Shown here: positions 1-8,866 of the stretch, in pieces
Layout: each line of letters opens with the position of its first letter
Numbering within the stretch: the stretch's first letter is position 1
Assembly: GCA_040772685.1 (NCBI GenBank)
Contig: JAXGXQ010000002.1
Span: forward strand, 248,001-312,000
DNA from: JAXGXQ01 sp040772685
GTDB lineage: Bacteria; Bacillota; Clostridia; Saccharofermentanales; UBA5734
Direction: 5' to 3'
DNA: 64,000 nt
Program-made: the position numbers and the translations under genes
Notes under the pieces: model-generated
The model's input: only the letters and a program-made list of their open reading frames with translations
Database searches by the model: none
Told to the model about the DNA's origin: nothing

Positions 1-28
1 AACCTAGCAGAACGGAAAAACAGCATCT

Positions 29-50
29 ATACAGATAATCTGTATACAGA
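29..50. promoter_or_regulatory. Overlapping palindromes, possible operator
   Basis: Positions 29-45 read ATACAGAT-A-ATCTGTAT and positions 39-50 read TCTGTATACAGA, a perfect 12-base palindrome. The pair resembles the CTTGTATACAAG-like operators known for GntR-family sugar-acid regulators. It lies upstream of a terminator and about 175 bases before the GarR-like gene, so it may instead be the tail of an unseen upstream gene. Function is inferred from symmetry only. Confidence 0.3.
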
Positions 51-60
51 GTAATCTGTT

Positions 61-91
61 AAAAAGACGACCGCCCAGGTCGTCTTTTTTT
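61..91 (+). terminator. Intrinsic terminator of an upstream gene
   Basis: A perfect 12-base-pair stem (61-72 with 78-89) closes a five-base loop, GCCCA, and runs into a T tract. It ends whatever is transcribed rightward from outside the window and separates it from the gene starting at 224. The rest of 1-223 shows no gene. Confidence 0.9.
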
Positions 92-223
92 ACCCGATTC
101 GAAGCCAGCAATAACAGACTGGTTATCTGCATCTGCTAACTGTAAAATGTTTATATAAAACCAAAGTCTTCCTGTTTTCAAATATGAACAAATGATTAAC
201 AAAACTTTATTTGGAGGGTTGAA

Positions 224-1117
224 ATGGAACGCGTCGGATTTATCGGACTGGGTATAATGGGCAAGCCTATGGCCAAGAACATGATCGAAAAAGGCAGTCA
301 GCTTTTAGTGAATGATATAGACTCAACTGCAGTTGACACAGTTGTTGGTTACGGCGCTGAAGCCGCTTCACTGGCACGCATCGGCACTGAATGCGATGTG
401 ATATTTACCATTTTGCCGTCGGGTTCGATTGTCCGTGAAACGCTTTTTCAGGACGATGGCATAGCGGCAAATCTGAAACCAGGCACAGTAGTGGTTGATA
501 TGAGTTCGGTAACACCGGTTGATTCCCGTTATTGCAGCGAAAAACTCGCTGGTTTTGGCGCGGCCTTTTTGGATGCGCCGGTAAGCGGCGGCGAACCCAA
601 AGCTATTGACGGTACTCTTTCCTTCATGGTTGGCGGTACAGAAGAGGTATTTGAGCGGGTAAAGCCACTGCTGATGCAAATGGGCAGCAGCGCTGTCCTC
701 ACAGGCGATGTGGGCAGTGGCTCTGTTACTAAACTGGTGAATCAGATAATCGTTAACATGAATATTGCAACACTGGGCGAAGGCCTGGTTTTTGCCGCCA
801 AAGCCGGTGTTGACCCTGCTAAAGTGTTCGAGGCGATACGCGGCGGCCTGGCTGGCAGCACCGTAATGGAAGCAAAGGCACCAATGATGCTCGACCGTAA
901 TTTCCAGCCTGGCGGCAAAATTTCCATCAACCACAAGGATATCAAAAATGTGCTCGAAACCGCTCATGCCCTTGATATTCCAGTTCCTTTCAGTGCCCAG
1001 CTGTTTGAAATTATGCAGGGCTTGAAAGTTCGCGGCCTGATGGGAGAGGATCATAGCAGTCTGGTTAAGCATTTTGAACGATTAGCCGACATCGAAGTTA
1101 AGCGGGGGGAACAGTAA
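224..1117 (+). CDS. garR: 2-hydroxy-3-oxopropionate (tartronate semialdehyde) reductase-like
   Basis: Member of the beta-hydroxyacid dehydrogenase family, 297 residues, the usual length. The N-terminus carries the Rossmann motif GFIGLGIMG. The substrate-binding signature DAPVSGGEPKAIDGTL sits near residue 120, and the catalytic-lysine segment GSGSVTKLVNQ near 170. This signature fits GarR/GlxR, which reduce tartronate semialdehyde to glycerate with NAD(P)H; the related L-threonate dehydrogenase LtnD is the main alternative. A GGAGGG site precedes the ATG. The next gene, a four-carbon acid sugar kinase, begins one base after its stop codon, so the two are co-transcribed and probably act on the same sugar-acid route. 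Cytoplasmic. The family is sure; the exact substrate is not. Confidence 0.8.
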   Translation: MERVGFIGLGIMGKPMAKNMIEKGSQLLVNDIDSTAVDTVVGYGAEAASLARIGTECDVIFTILPSGSIVRETLFQDDGIAANLKPGTVVVDMSSVTPVDSRYCSEKLAGFGAAFLDAPVSGGEPKAIDGTLSFMVGGTEEVFERVKPLLMQMGSSAVLTGDVGSGSVTKLVNQIIVNMNIATLGEGLVFAAKAGVDPAKVFEAIRGGLAGSTVMEAKAPMMLDRNFQPGGKISINHKDIKNVLETAHALDIPVPFSAQLFEIMQGLKVRGLMGEDHSSLVKHFERLADIEVKRGEQ

Positions 1118-1118
1118 G

Positions 1119-2552
1119 ATGGATAAGCTGCCATTGCTGCCGTTGACAGTTCTTGATGAGTATCCGGCAGTTGATACTGCGTTGGTTGACAGGAATCTGA
1201 AAATTGCGCTTACCGGGCTGAACCGCAAAATTGTCGTCCTTGATGATGACCCAACCGGTGTTCAAACTGTGCATGATGTTTCAGTTTATACGCAGTGGGA
1301 TGAAGCATCCCTGCGTGCTGGGTTTGCGGAAGCAAATTCGATATTTTTTATCCTGACGAATTCGCGTGGATTTTCCCGAGAAGAAACAATTCGCGTACAT
1401 GTGGAAATAGCTGAAAGGCTGGTTAAGATTTCAGCTGAAACAGGAATTGATTATATTCTGGTCAGCCGCAGTGATTCTACAATGCGCGGTCACTTTCCGC
1501 TTGAGACTGAAACGCTGCGCCAGACTATTGAACAGAATTCAGAGAAAAAGTTTGATGGCGAAATAATCTGTCCGTTTTTCCAGGAAGGCGGACGTTACAC
1601 AATTGAAAATGTTCATTACGTACGTGAAGGCGATATGCTCACACCTGCTGGTCAGACAGAATTTGCCCGCGATAAGACCTTTGGCTACCACAGCTCGAAC
1701 ATCGGTGATTATGTTGCCGAAAAAACCGGGGGCCGTTATCAAAAGGAAAATTGTGTTTTTATTTCAATCGATGACCTGCGCAGCTTCAAACTCGACAAAA
1801 TTGACGCGCAATTGCAGACAGTCAATGGCTTTAACAAAGTGATTCTCAATGCGATAGATTATGTTGATGTCAAATTGTTCATGATTGCCTTTTGCCGGGC
1901 TGTTGCCAGTGGCAAAGAATTCATTTTCCGCAGCGGTGCCGCAATCACCAAGGTTTTAGGCGGTATCAGCGATCAGCCGCTGTTGGCTAAATCGCAGCTT
2001 ATCCATTCGGAAAACACCAACGGTGGAATAGTTGTGATCGGTTCGCATGTCAATAAAACAACGGCGCAATTTGAGGCTTTACGCACCAGTAAGCTGCCTT
2101 TGGAATTCATTGAATTTGATCAGCATCTGGTGAAAATCGAAGGTGGACTTGAAGGTGAGGTTGATCGAGTTGTAGCCTTAACAGAGAAGACGATCAGAAG
2201 CGGCCGAACCGCGATAGTCTATACCCGCCGCGAACGTTTTGACCTGGAAACTGACGACAAGGAACTTCAGCTGCAGGTATCCACCCGAATCTCGGATGCA
2301 GTAACCAGCGTTGTTGGACGCCTGACTATGAGGCCAAACTTCATAATAGCCAAAGGCGGCATCACCTCCAGTGATGTTGGAACTAAAGCTCTTAAGGTTC
2401 GCAAAGCCACAGTGATGGGTCAGATCAAACCCGGCATCCCAGTTTGGATGACAGGCGAAGAAAGCCTGTTCCCCGGCATGCCTTACATAATCTTCCCCGG
2501 CAACGTCGGCGAAGTAGAAACGTTGAAGGAGATTGTCGAGATGTTGTCGTAG
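1119..2552 (+). CDS. Four-carbon acid sugar kinase family protein (DUF1537)
   Basis: 477 residues, matching the two-domain kinases once called DUF1537 (OtnK, DtnK and relatives), which phosphorylate 3-oxo-tetronate, threonate or erythronate with ATP. The N-terminal sugar-binding domain shows VLDDDPTGVQTVHDV near residue 40 and SRSDSTMRGH near 120. The C-terminal nucleotide-binding domain shows AKGGITSSDVGTKAL near 410 and FPGNVGE at the end. It is coupled to the GarR-like gene upstream. In known pathways a dehydrogenase of that family makes the 3-oxo acid, this kinase phosphorylates it, and a decarboxylase or aldolase follows. No OtnC-type decarboxylase lies next to it here; the closest candidate partner in the window is the HpcH/HpaI aldolase at 34.1 kb. 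Confidence 0.85.
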   Translation: MDKLPLLPLTVLDEYPAVDTALVDRNLKIALTGLNRKIVVLDDDPTGVQTVHDVSVYTQWDEASLRAGFAEANSIFFILTNSRGFSREETIRVHVEIAERLVKISAETGIDYILVSRSDSTMRGHFPLETETLRQTIEQNSEKKFDGEIICPFFQEGGRYTIENVHYVREGDMLTPAGQTEFARDKTFGYHSSNIGDYVAEKTGGRYQKENCVFISIDDLRSFKLDKIDAQLQTVNGFNKVILNAIDYVDVKLFMIAFCRAVASGKEFIFRSGAAITKVLGGISDQPLLAKSQLIHSENTNGGIVVIGSHVNKTTAQFEALRTSKLPLEFIEFDQHLVKIEGGLEGEVDRVVALTEKTIRSGRTAIVYTRRERFDLETDDKELQLQVSTRISDAVTSVVGRLTMRPNFIIAKGGITSSDVGTKALKVRKATVMGQIKPGIPVWMTGEESLFPGMPYIIFPGNVGEVETLKEIVEMLS

Positions 2553-2588
2553 GGTAGACCAGGCTCAAAATCAATCCTCTACAACAAA

Positions 2589-2620
2589 AAAACCGCTTTG
2601 GCTTACGCTTCAGCGGTTTT
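2589..2620 (-). terminator. Terminator for tRNA-Gln
   Basis: Arms AAAACCGCT (2589-2597) and AGCGGTTTT (2612-2620) form a hairpin. Read on the minus strand it is followed by a run of T, as expected after the tRNA gene. On the plus strand the T run is short, so it may also weakly end the sugar-acid operon. Confidence 0.7.
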
Positions 2621-2624
2621 CAGG

Positions 2625-2698
2625 TGGCTGCCGGACTAGGATTTGAACCCAGACAAACTGATCCAGAGTCAGTTGTGCTACCCTTACACAATCCGGCA
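2625..2698 (-). tRNA. tRNA-Gln (anticodon CTG)
   Basis: Reading the minus strand, a 7-base-pair acceptor stem (TGCCGGA/TCCGGCA), a D arm, an anticodon stem ACTGA/TCAGT with loop CTCTGGA, and a T arm with GGTTCAAATCC are all present. The anticodon is CTG, decoding CAG glutamine. The 3' end GCCA is encoded. Length is 74 bases. Confidence 0.95.
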
Positions 2699-2745
2699 AT
2701 ATTCTTTTGACTGGCATTTTTCAATAGATTTTGTCAGCGCTTGAC

Positions 2746-2774
2746 ATTATATCATCGGGGATTGAGCCGCGCAA
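2746..2774 (-). promoter_or_regulatory. Promoter of tRNA-Gln
   Basis: On the minus strand TTGCGC (2769-2774) and a perfect TATAAT (2746-2751) are spaced by 17 bases, about 48 bases before the tRNA 5' end. The -10 box and spacing are ideal; the -35 box is partial. Confidence 0.6.
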
Positions 2775-3014
2775 GTAGGCCGCCTGTTGTGTGCAGTTTT
2801 TCAACATTTCACAATTTTGTCATGTTTGCCTCTAATTCCGTTTCATTTATGCCCGACAGATGCCATAGATTTGGTATATAAAGTAATTATCTGAAGAACA
2901 GATCCTTTGTTAGCTGAACTATAAAAGCTTTGCTAGAATAGATTTAACGAATATCGTGATTTTGCGAGCTGTGTAATACAGCCGCTAAGTAATTTAATGA
3001 AAGAGGCGAATATT

Positions 3015-4301
3015 ATGTCAGACGGCGATTATCGCTATGAACCACCTCAACAATCTCCGACCCAGGATCCTGGACCGGAAAGAGACCCACATCAGCGCAA
3101 TACCAAACGAATCATTGGAATAGTAGCTGTGTTTCTTGCTGTTGCGGTTCTACTGACTGCCGGCGCAACTGCTGTTGTTTATAATTTGCTGAATAACCGT
3201 AATCCCGCAGCTTCTAATCCGACTCAAAGCAGCATAACTGCGAAAGTTGAAACTACACTGCCGACTGATTCGCAAAACGGTAAAACACTTTCTACAAATA
3301 AACATTTTAATATTGTGGATGCTTCCGCTAAAGAGAGCCCCAACAAGCAGGCACTTTCCATTATGGAAATAGCTCGGCGCAACAAGCCTGCTGTGGTTGC
3401 TATCAGTACTGAAGCCAGAATCCAGAATCCTTTCGGTCAGCCGCAATTGGTGGAAGCTGCCGGCTCCGGTTTTATTATCACAGAAGATGGCTATGTCGTA
3501 ACTAATTATCATGTCATTCAAAATTCGCAAACCATTTCGATAACTCTGGAAGATGGCCGGATTATCCCGGCGGTAATTACGGGCAGCGACCCGCGAAACG
3601 ACATCGCGGTTCTAAAAATGAACGGCAGTGGCTTTCCCACAGTTGTCCTTGGTGATTCTTCTGAACTTGAGACAGGCGAACTGGCTGTTGCCATCGGTAA
3701 CGCCCTCGGCGAACTGAGCGGTACTGTAACAGCCGGCATTATCAGCGCGCTTGACCGGCAGATAACCATTGATAACCAGTCGCTAGTTTTGCTGCAAACA
3801 GACGCTGCCATCAATTCTGGTAATTCAGGCGGTGCGCTGATTAACTCCTTTGGCGAAGTCATAGGGATAAATACAGCCAAGAATGCTGGCGATGGCGTTG
3901 AAGGCCTCGGCTTTGCGATCCCGATTAATACCGCCAAACCGATTATTGAATCGCTGATCCAGAATGGCTATGTTGCAGGCCGTCCCAAACTTGGCATTGG
4001 TACCCGCGACGTTTCTGAACAGGAAGCAGCCTATTACAATATGCGTGCCGGTATTTATGTCCGAATGGTGGAAAATGGCAGTTCTGCTGACAAAGCTGGC
4101 ATAGCCGTGGGTGATATAATCATTAAGGCAGACGGCAAGGAAACTCTGACAACAGAAGCTTTGAATGCTGTGAAAGAGAGTCACAAAGTTGGTGACACAA
4201 TGCAGATTACTCTTATTCGTAACGGCAACGAGATGACAGTCAGTGTTGTACTGCAAGAAGACCGGCCAGAGACTATGCAGAGAACCTCAACCTCAACCTG
4301 A
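3015..4301 (+). CDS. htrA: HtrA/DegP-family membrane-anchored serine protease
   Basis: Envelope quality-control protease. An acidic, proline-rich cytoplasmic head of about 30 residues precedes one membrane segment (about residues 32-55), then a low-complexity linker, a trypsin-like domain and one C-terminal PDZ domain. The triad is visible: His in TNYHVI (about 165), Asp in RNDIAVLK (about 195) and Ser in GNSGGAL (about 271). The PDZ domain starts near RPKLGIGTR. Start chosen at 3015 because GAGGCG lies seven bases before it; an ATG at 2997 in the same frame has no ribosome site. Length (428) is normal for Gram-positive HtrA with one PDZ domain. It appears to be a single-gene unit, with a terminator following. 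Confidence 0.93.
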   Translation: MSDGDYRYEPPQQSPTQDPGPERDPHQRNTKRIIGIVAVFLAVAVLLTAGATAVVYNLLNNRNPAASNPTQSSITAKVETTLPTDSQNGKTLSTNKHFNIVDASAKESPNKQALSIMEIARRNKPAVVAISTEARIQNPFGQPQLVEAAGSGFIITEDGYVVTNYHVIQNSQTISITLEDGRIIPAVITGSDPRNDIAVLKMNGSGFPTVVLGDSSELETGELAVAIGNALGELSGTVTAGIISALDRQITIDNQSLVLLQTDAAINSGNSGGALINSFGEVIGINTAKNAGDGVEGLGFAIPINTAKPIIESLIQNGYVAGRPKLGIGTRDVSEQEAAYYNMRAGIYVRMVENGSSADKAGIAVGDIIIKADGKETLTTEALNAVKESHKVGDTMQITLIRNGNEMTVSVVLQEDRPETMQRTSTST

Positions 4302-4352
4302 GCCTTGCAAGCCAAAAGGTCAGCCTGTAAATAACTAATTAATAATATGCAT

Positions 4353-4397
4353 AAAAAGCCGCCGTTGTCCTCATAAACTGGTGAACGGCGGCTTTTT
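4353..4397 (+). terminator. Intrinsic terminator after htrA
   Basis: A 14-base-pair stem, AAAAAGCCGCCGTT (4353-4366) with AACGGCGGCTTTTT (4384-4397), ends in T residues. It separates htrA from the next gene. Confidence 0.92.
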
Positions 4398-4479
4398 CGT
4401 GCTAGAATAAATTCATTCGAAACTATGCGGACACAATGATGCTGCTGGGCTGCCGGCACTTGGCTAAGGAGACAATCGC

Positions 4480-5316
4480 ATGAAAAAATGGCTGCGCCGT
4501 GAAGTGCTGATGCCCCTCTTTTTTCTCATAATATACGGTGGTGCACTTTTTGTTCTGATTCGAAAACTTGATGAGCTGGGACTGATTCAGCGTCAAGGCA
4601 TGATGACCTGGCTGCTGGTGGCAAGTGTTGTCATTTATATTTTCTTAATAGCTATTACCTTCAGACATATTTTCAGCGCTTATTTACTTGAACGGTACGA
4701 CCCCGGCGATTCACGCAGTATACGCCGTTTAGCCCGCAACTGGCGCTTTCGCCTGCCCTATAACTGGGAAAGCGAAAAATTTTTTCAACAATTCCCGACA
4801 GATCTGGCCAAAGCTCAGTTCAGACATTCGAGCGGTGAGCTTTCTTCCGGTGTGGTTTTTTTGCGTACCGGAACAGAGTTTTGGACCAGAAGGCCGCAGA
4901 ATGACCGGCTGTTGATGTTGGAAACTGATGCTATCAATATTTTTCGCGTGGACCGGTTGCTGAAGAATACAATTGATCAGTTGGACACAGTAAAGCCAGA
5001 ATCGCAGCGGAATATTCTGATCATTGCTGTTCGCATGCAGGACAAACAACGTGTGGCTTCTGCCGCTGCCGGCTGTGTAAACTTTATGGGACAGTTCAAA
5101 GGCGGTACCCTGTTCCCGGTAATGCTCGACCTTGAGCATCGTCGAATTTATTATCCTGTGAACCGGAGTCTAATACCTCGCAAGCATAAAGCACTGCAAA
5201 ACCAATTGTTGGCACAAATACGCAGCTCGGGCCGCGTGCGTCAGGACGAGAAACTAAGCACCCGTCGCATTCGACAGCGGACAGATGAACAATCGGATAT
5301 CAAAACAAGCACCTGA
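4480..5316 (+). CDS. Unknown protein with two N-terminal membrane segments
   Basis: 278 residues, not recognised. Two hydrophobic segments (about 10-28 and 43-65) are followed by a soluble, Arg-rich region and a basic C-terminal tail. Hydrophobic beta-like stretches (LLMLETDAINIF, NILIIAVRMQD) suggest a folded domain, but no catalytic motif is visible. A good AAGGAG site precedes the ATG. Its stop is 11 bases before the CoA-disulfide reductase start, so the two are likely co-transcribed. Confidence 0.75.
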   Translation: MKKWLRREVLMPLFFLIIYGGALFVLIRKLDELGLIQRQGMMTWLLVASVVIYIFLIAITFRHIFSAYLLERYDPGDSRSIRRLARNWRFRLPYNWESEKFFQQFPTDLAKAQFRHSSGELSSGVVFLRTGTEFWTRRPQNDRLLMLETDAINIFRVDRLLKNTIDQLDTVKPESQRNILIIAVRMQDKQRVASAAAGCVNFMGQFKGGTLFPVMLDLEHRRIYYPVNRSLIPRKHKALQNQLLAQIRSSGRVRQDEKLSTRRIRQRTDEQSDIKTST

Positions 5317-5327
5317 ATGGAGGGCTT

Positions 5328-7016
5328 ATGAAAGTAATAATTGTGGGTGGAGTTGCCGGTGGCGCCTCCGCGGCGGCCAGGCTGCGCCGGCTCGATGAGC
5401 GGGCAGAAATCATCCTGTTTGAAAAAGGTGAATTTATCTCCTATGCTAACTGTGGGCTGCCCTACTACATTGGAGACGTAATAACCGACCGTGATGACTT
5501 GCTGGTGCAGACAGTGGCAGGACTTTCGGAACGTTTTAATCTTGATGTGCGCGTGTTTTCGGAAGTGGTCAAAATTGACCGCCCTACGAAAACAGTGACA
5601 GTGCATGATCATGTTAATAATCGTGACTATACTGAATCCTACGACAAGTTGATCCTTTCGCCCGGAGCTGAGCCAAAGCGTCCGCCGCTTCCGGGAATTG
5701 ATCTGCCAGGCATTTACAAGCTTAGGACTATCCCGGACACAGATAAAATCCACGCTGCTGTCACCCAACAGAATGCTAAAAGCGCCGTGATTATCGGCGG
5801 CGGCTTTATTGGTGTTGAGCTGGCTGAAAATCTGCGCGAACGTGGCCTTGAGGTTACCATCGTTGAATTTACCGATCAGCTGGTGGCATCGCTCGACCGC
5901 GAAATGGCGGTCTTCTTGCATGTCAAAGCTCGCGAGCAAGGCATAAAGCTGCTTTTTAATGCTGGTGCTGCCAGCTTCAATGCATTGCCCGACAGTCGCC
6001 TCGAGGTACACTTGACTAATAACGAAAGTCTCACTGCTGATATGGTGGTTTTGAGTATAGGTGTTTCACCCGACAGCCGTTTGGCACGTGATGCAGGCCT
6101 TGAACTTGGTCTGGGCGGCAGTATTAAAGTAGATGAATACTTGTTTACATCTGACCCTGATATCCTCGCGGTTGGTGATGCCATAGAAGTAACGAACCTG
6201 GTCAACGACCAGCAGACGCTGATTCCCTTAGCCGGACCGGCCAATAAACAGGGCCGGATAGCTGCTGCAAATGCACTGGGTGCCAAGGTTTCTTTTACCG
6301 GAGTCCAGGGCACATCAGTATTAAAACTGTTTGACCTTACAGCCGCTTCAACTGGCTTAAACGAAAAACTGCTGAAGCGCAGCAATATGCCTTACGAAAA
6401 AGTCTATATTCATCCCTTGAATCATGCCGGTTATTATCCGGGTGGCACTCAGATGGCGATGAAGCTGTTGTTCGACCCTCAAAAGGGCATAATTCTTGGG
6501 GCTCAGGCAGTCGGCATCGACGGGGTGGATAAAAGAATCGATGTAATCGCAACGGCTCAGCGCCTGGGCGGCACTGTATTTGACCTGGAGGAGCTGGAGC
6601 TGGCTTACGCGCCGCCTTTTTCATCTGCCAAGGATCCGGTTAATATGCTTGGCTTCACTGCTGCGAATGTAATAAAAGGCGATGTAAAGCAGTTCCATTA
6701 TCACGACGTTGACGGACTTGATTTGGCAAAGGTGACGTTGCTGGACGTTCGTTCACCTTATGAATACGCGCTTGGTACAATTCGCGAAGCGCTCAACATC
6801 AATGTTGATGATCTGCGGCAGCGTCTGACTGAAATCCCCAAAGAAAAGCCTGTTTATATTTTCTGTCAGGTTGGGTTACGCGGGTATCTGGCAGCGCGCA
6901 TTTTATCGCAGAATGGTTTCAGCGACGTTTATAACCTCAGCGGTGGGTACCGGTTGTATCAGATGCAGCTGCATGAACAGCAGGTAGACAGTCCTTGTGA
7001 TTGTGTAGGCAATTAG
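5328..7016 (+). CDS. CoA-disulfide reductase with C-terminal rhodanese domain
   Basis: 562-residue flavoprotein of the CoA-disulfide/persulfide reductase class. The N-terminus has the FAD motif VGGVAGGASAAARLRR. The single redox cysteine sits in SYANCGLPYYI (about residue 43), and the NAD(P)H-binding motif IIGGGFIGVELAENL is near 155. After a dimerisation domain a rhodanese domain begins near residue 465, with its active cysteine in FCQVGLRGY (about 520). CoADR-rhodanese fusions reduce CoA disulfide, CoA persulfide or polysulfide and help in thiol homeostasis or sulfur reduction in anaerobes. The protein ends in a short Cys-Asp-Cys tail, which may be an extra redox or metal site. GGAGGG precedes the ATG. 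Confidence 0.9.
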   Translation: MKVIIVGGVAGGASAAARLRRLDERAEIILFEKGEFISYANCGLPYYIGDVITDRDDLLVQTVAGLSERFNLDVRVFSEVVKIDRPTKTVTVHDHVNNRDYTESYDKLILSPGAEPKRPPLPGIDLPGIYKLRTIPDTDKIHAAVTQQNAKSAVIIGGGFIGVELAENLRERGLEVTIVEFTDQLVASLDREMAVFLHVKAREQGIKLLFNAGAASFNALPDSRLEVHLTNNESLTADMVVLSIGVSPDSRLARDAGLELGLGGSIKVDEYLFTSDPDILAVGDAIEVTNLVNDQQTLIPLAGPANKQGRIAAANALGAKVSFTGVQGTSVLKLFDLTAASTGLNEKLLKRSNMPYEKVYIHPLNHAGYYPGGTQMAMKLLFDPQKGIILGAQAVGIDGVDKRIDVIATAQRLGGTVFDLEELELAYAPPFSSAKDPVNMLGFTAANVIKGDVKQFHYHDVDGLDLAKVTLLDVRSPYEYALGTIREALNINVDDLRQRLTEIPKEKPVYIFCQVGLRGYLAARILSQNGFSDVYNLSGGYRLYQMQLHEQQVDSPCDCVGN

Positions 7017-7055
7017 CGCTAAGAACGAGCGCCAACGCAGAAAAGGAGACGCGGC

Positions 7056-7949
7056 ATGGATCTTGCGAAATATCGGGTCACTGACGGCAAGGATTTTAAA
7101 CTGAAACAACATGATACCAACGATCGCGGTACTTATTCAGGGAAAAAAGAGGCCATTGAACCATTGGCTGCAAACCTGGAACTGTTGCAAGAACTGCAGG
7201 ATAAGCTCTATGCCCACAACCAGTATGGTGTTTTAGTGATTCTGCAGGCTATGGACGCCGCCGGCAAAGACGGCGCGATTAAGCATGTTATGAGCGGCTT
7301 TAATCCACAAGGTGTGCTGGTTAAGGCTTTTAAGACACCTTCCGTTGAAGAGCTGGATCACGATTACCTTTGGCGCAGCTTCCCCTGGCTGCCTGCTTAT
7401 GGCAACATCACGATTTTTAACCGCTCCTATTATGAAGATGTCCTGGTAGTCAAAGTTCATAATCTGCTGCCTGCTGCCAAACAGACAACCAGCGATGGCA
7501 GTCCGGATATCTGGAAACTGCGTTATCGCCAAATACGCGATCTGGAGCGCTACTTAACCGAAAACGGGATAATCGTCGTGAAACTTTTTCTGAATATCTC
7601 AAGGGATGAGCAAGGCGAGCGTTTGCTTGCACGTATAGATGAGCCAGATAAAAACTGGAAGTTTTCAGCCGCGGATGTGCATGAACGCCAATTTTGGGAC
7701 GATTACATGGATACCTATGAAGAAATGATTCAGGGCACTGCAACGGAAATGGCACCTTGGTACATTATTCCTGCGGACCGCAAATGGTTTTCGCGTCTGC
7801 TGATTTCAGAAATTCTGGTTCAAACGCTGCAAAAACTGCCTCTGGCGTATCCGGAGGTAACAGATGAAGCACGTGCCGCTATGGTTACTTACCGTAAAAT
7901 GCTGCTTGAAGAGGGTAAGGATCTACCTTCTGGCGGCGTATTGCAGTGA
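7056..7949 (+). CDS. ppk2: Polyphosphate kinase 2 (PPK2) family
   Basis: 297 residues. Polyphosphate:nucleotide phosphotransferase that uses inorganic polyphosphate to phosphorylate nucleoside mono- or diphosphates. The Walker A-like motif is MDAAGKDGAIK (about residues 67-77), the lid region contains FNRSYYEDVL (about 123), and a conserved D-K-x-W motif occurs (EPDKNWKFS, about 195). Length fits the short one-domain PPK2 classes; the class cannot be assigned by eye. AAAGGAG precedes the ATG. Its last 27 bases overlap the end of nudC on the other strand. Confidence 0.92.
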   Translation: MDLAKYRVTDGKDFKLKQHDTNDRGTYSGKKEAIEPLAANLELLQELQDKLYAHNQYGVLVILQAMDAAGKDGAIKHVMSGFNPQGVLVKAFKTPSVEELDHDYLWRSFPWLPAYGNITIFNRSYYEDVLVVKVHNLLPAAKQTTSDGSPDIWKLRYRQIRDLERYLTENGIIVVKLFLNISRDEQGERLLARIDEPDKNWKFSAADVHERQFWDDYMDTYEEMIQGTATEMAPWYIIPADRKWFSRLLISEILVQTLQKLPLAYPEVTDEARAAMVTYRKMLLEEGKDLPSGGVLQ

Positions 7950-8786
7950 CTCGTCAGCACCTTCACGGAACCACTGGATCATACGGCCGGCGATGCTGGT
8001 TGTGTTTGGGATGTCGGGCAGATTATCGCGGCTAAACCAGTCGGCGTCATCAATTTCAACCCCATCAACCTTAATTTCGCCGTCAGCGTACTCGCAAACA
8101 AAACCAACCATCAGCGAATCAGGGAAGGGCCAGGACTGGCTGGCGAAGTAACGCAGGTTTTTAACCCGGATACTGACTTCTTCGAAAACTTCACGTTCGA
8201 TGGTATCCTCAAATTCCTCGCCTGGCTCCATAAAGCCAGCAATTACACTATAGCGGTTAGCCGGGAAATTCCGGTTGTGGGCCAGCAGGATTCTATCGTC
8301 GCGGATGATGGCTGTAATTATTGCGGGTGAAATCCGTGGATAAATTACGTTACCACAAGTACCGCATTTTTTTGCTCTTTCATCCTCTTTCCAACTAGTA
8401 GGTTTACCGCAGCTGCCACAGAAACGGCTTTGCCTGTCCCAATGCAGAATCTGGGCGGCCCGCCCCGCCAGCATGAACATGTCATCGTCAATATCCGCTG
8501 CCAGAGCCCGCAAATTAACAAATTCATAACCTGCGGGCAACTCAATCATTTGTCCGACATCGAGGGTAAAGCAATCGTCGTCATCGAAGGTGCCGAGGTA
8601 ATGGCGTTCTTCCGGCAAGCCGGCAATGCCTTCTACACTGGTTCTGTATGGAACCTGAGGGCCGACCGCTGTCTGCCGGACCAGCAGCAGGTTTTTGTAA
8701 AAAATGAACCAGCGTTCGGGCCGATCACCCTCCGGCTGGTGGATATATGCAGAAGAGTAGTGATTGTATATGCTTTTGCCTCTCAT
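7923..8786 (-). CDS. nudC: NAD+ diphosphatase NudC (Nudix, zinc ribbon)
   Basis: 287 residues. Cleaves NAD(H) to NMN(H) and AMP, and is known to remove NAD caps from RNA. The zinc ribbon appears as CGSC and CGTC pairs (about residues 122-141). The Nudix box GFMEPGEEFEDTIEREVFEE is near 182, and the NudC-specific SQSWPFP motif follows near 217. The 3' end overlaps ppk2 convergently. A minus-strand TATAAT-like -10 lies at 8826-8831 upstream, without a clear -35 box. AAAGG precedes the ATG. Confidence 0.93.
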   Translation of the reverse strand: MRGKSIYNHYSSAYIHQPEGDRPERWFIFYKNLLLVRQTAVGPQVPYRTSVEGIAGLPEERHYLGTFDDDDCFTLDVGQMIELPAGYEFVNLRALAADIDDDMFMLAGRAAQILHWDRQSRFCGSCGKPTSWKEDERAKKCGTCGNVIYPRISPAIITAIIRDDRILLAHNRNFPANRYSVIAGFMEPGEEFEDTIEREVFEEVSIRVKNLRYFASQSWPFPDSLMVGFVCEYADGEIKVDGVEIDDADWFSRDNLPDIPNTTSIAGRMIQWFREGADESLQYAARR

Positions 8787-8866
8787 GATTTTACCTTTCC
8801 AGTTTCGATCATTTGAACTTAAGATATTATAGCTTTGATTGCCACTTAAATCACCGGCATCTTCAG

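Noticed and set aside
368..1072. Long open frame on the minus strand inside the GarR-like gene
   Set aside because: It mirrors the coding bias of the plus-strand gene, has no ribosome site and no recognisable protein motif.
5241..6011. 256-codon minus-strand open frame
   Set aside because: It lies across the CoA-disulfide reductase gene, whose domains are clear; composition is that of a shadow frame.
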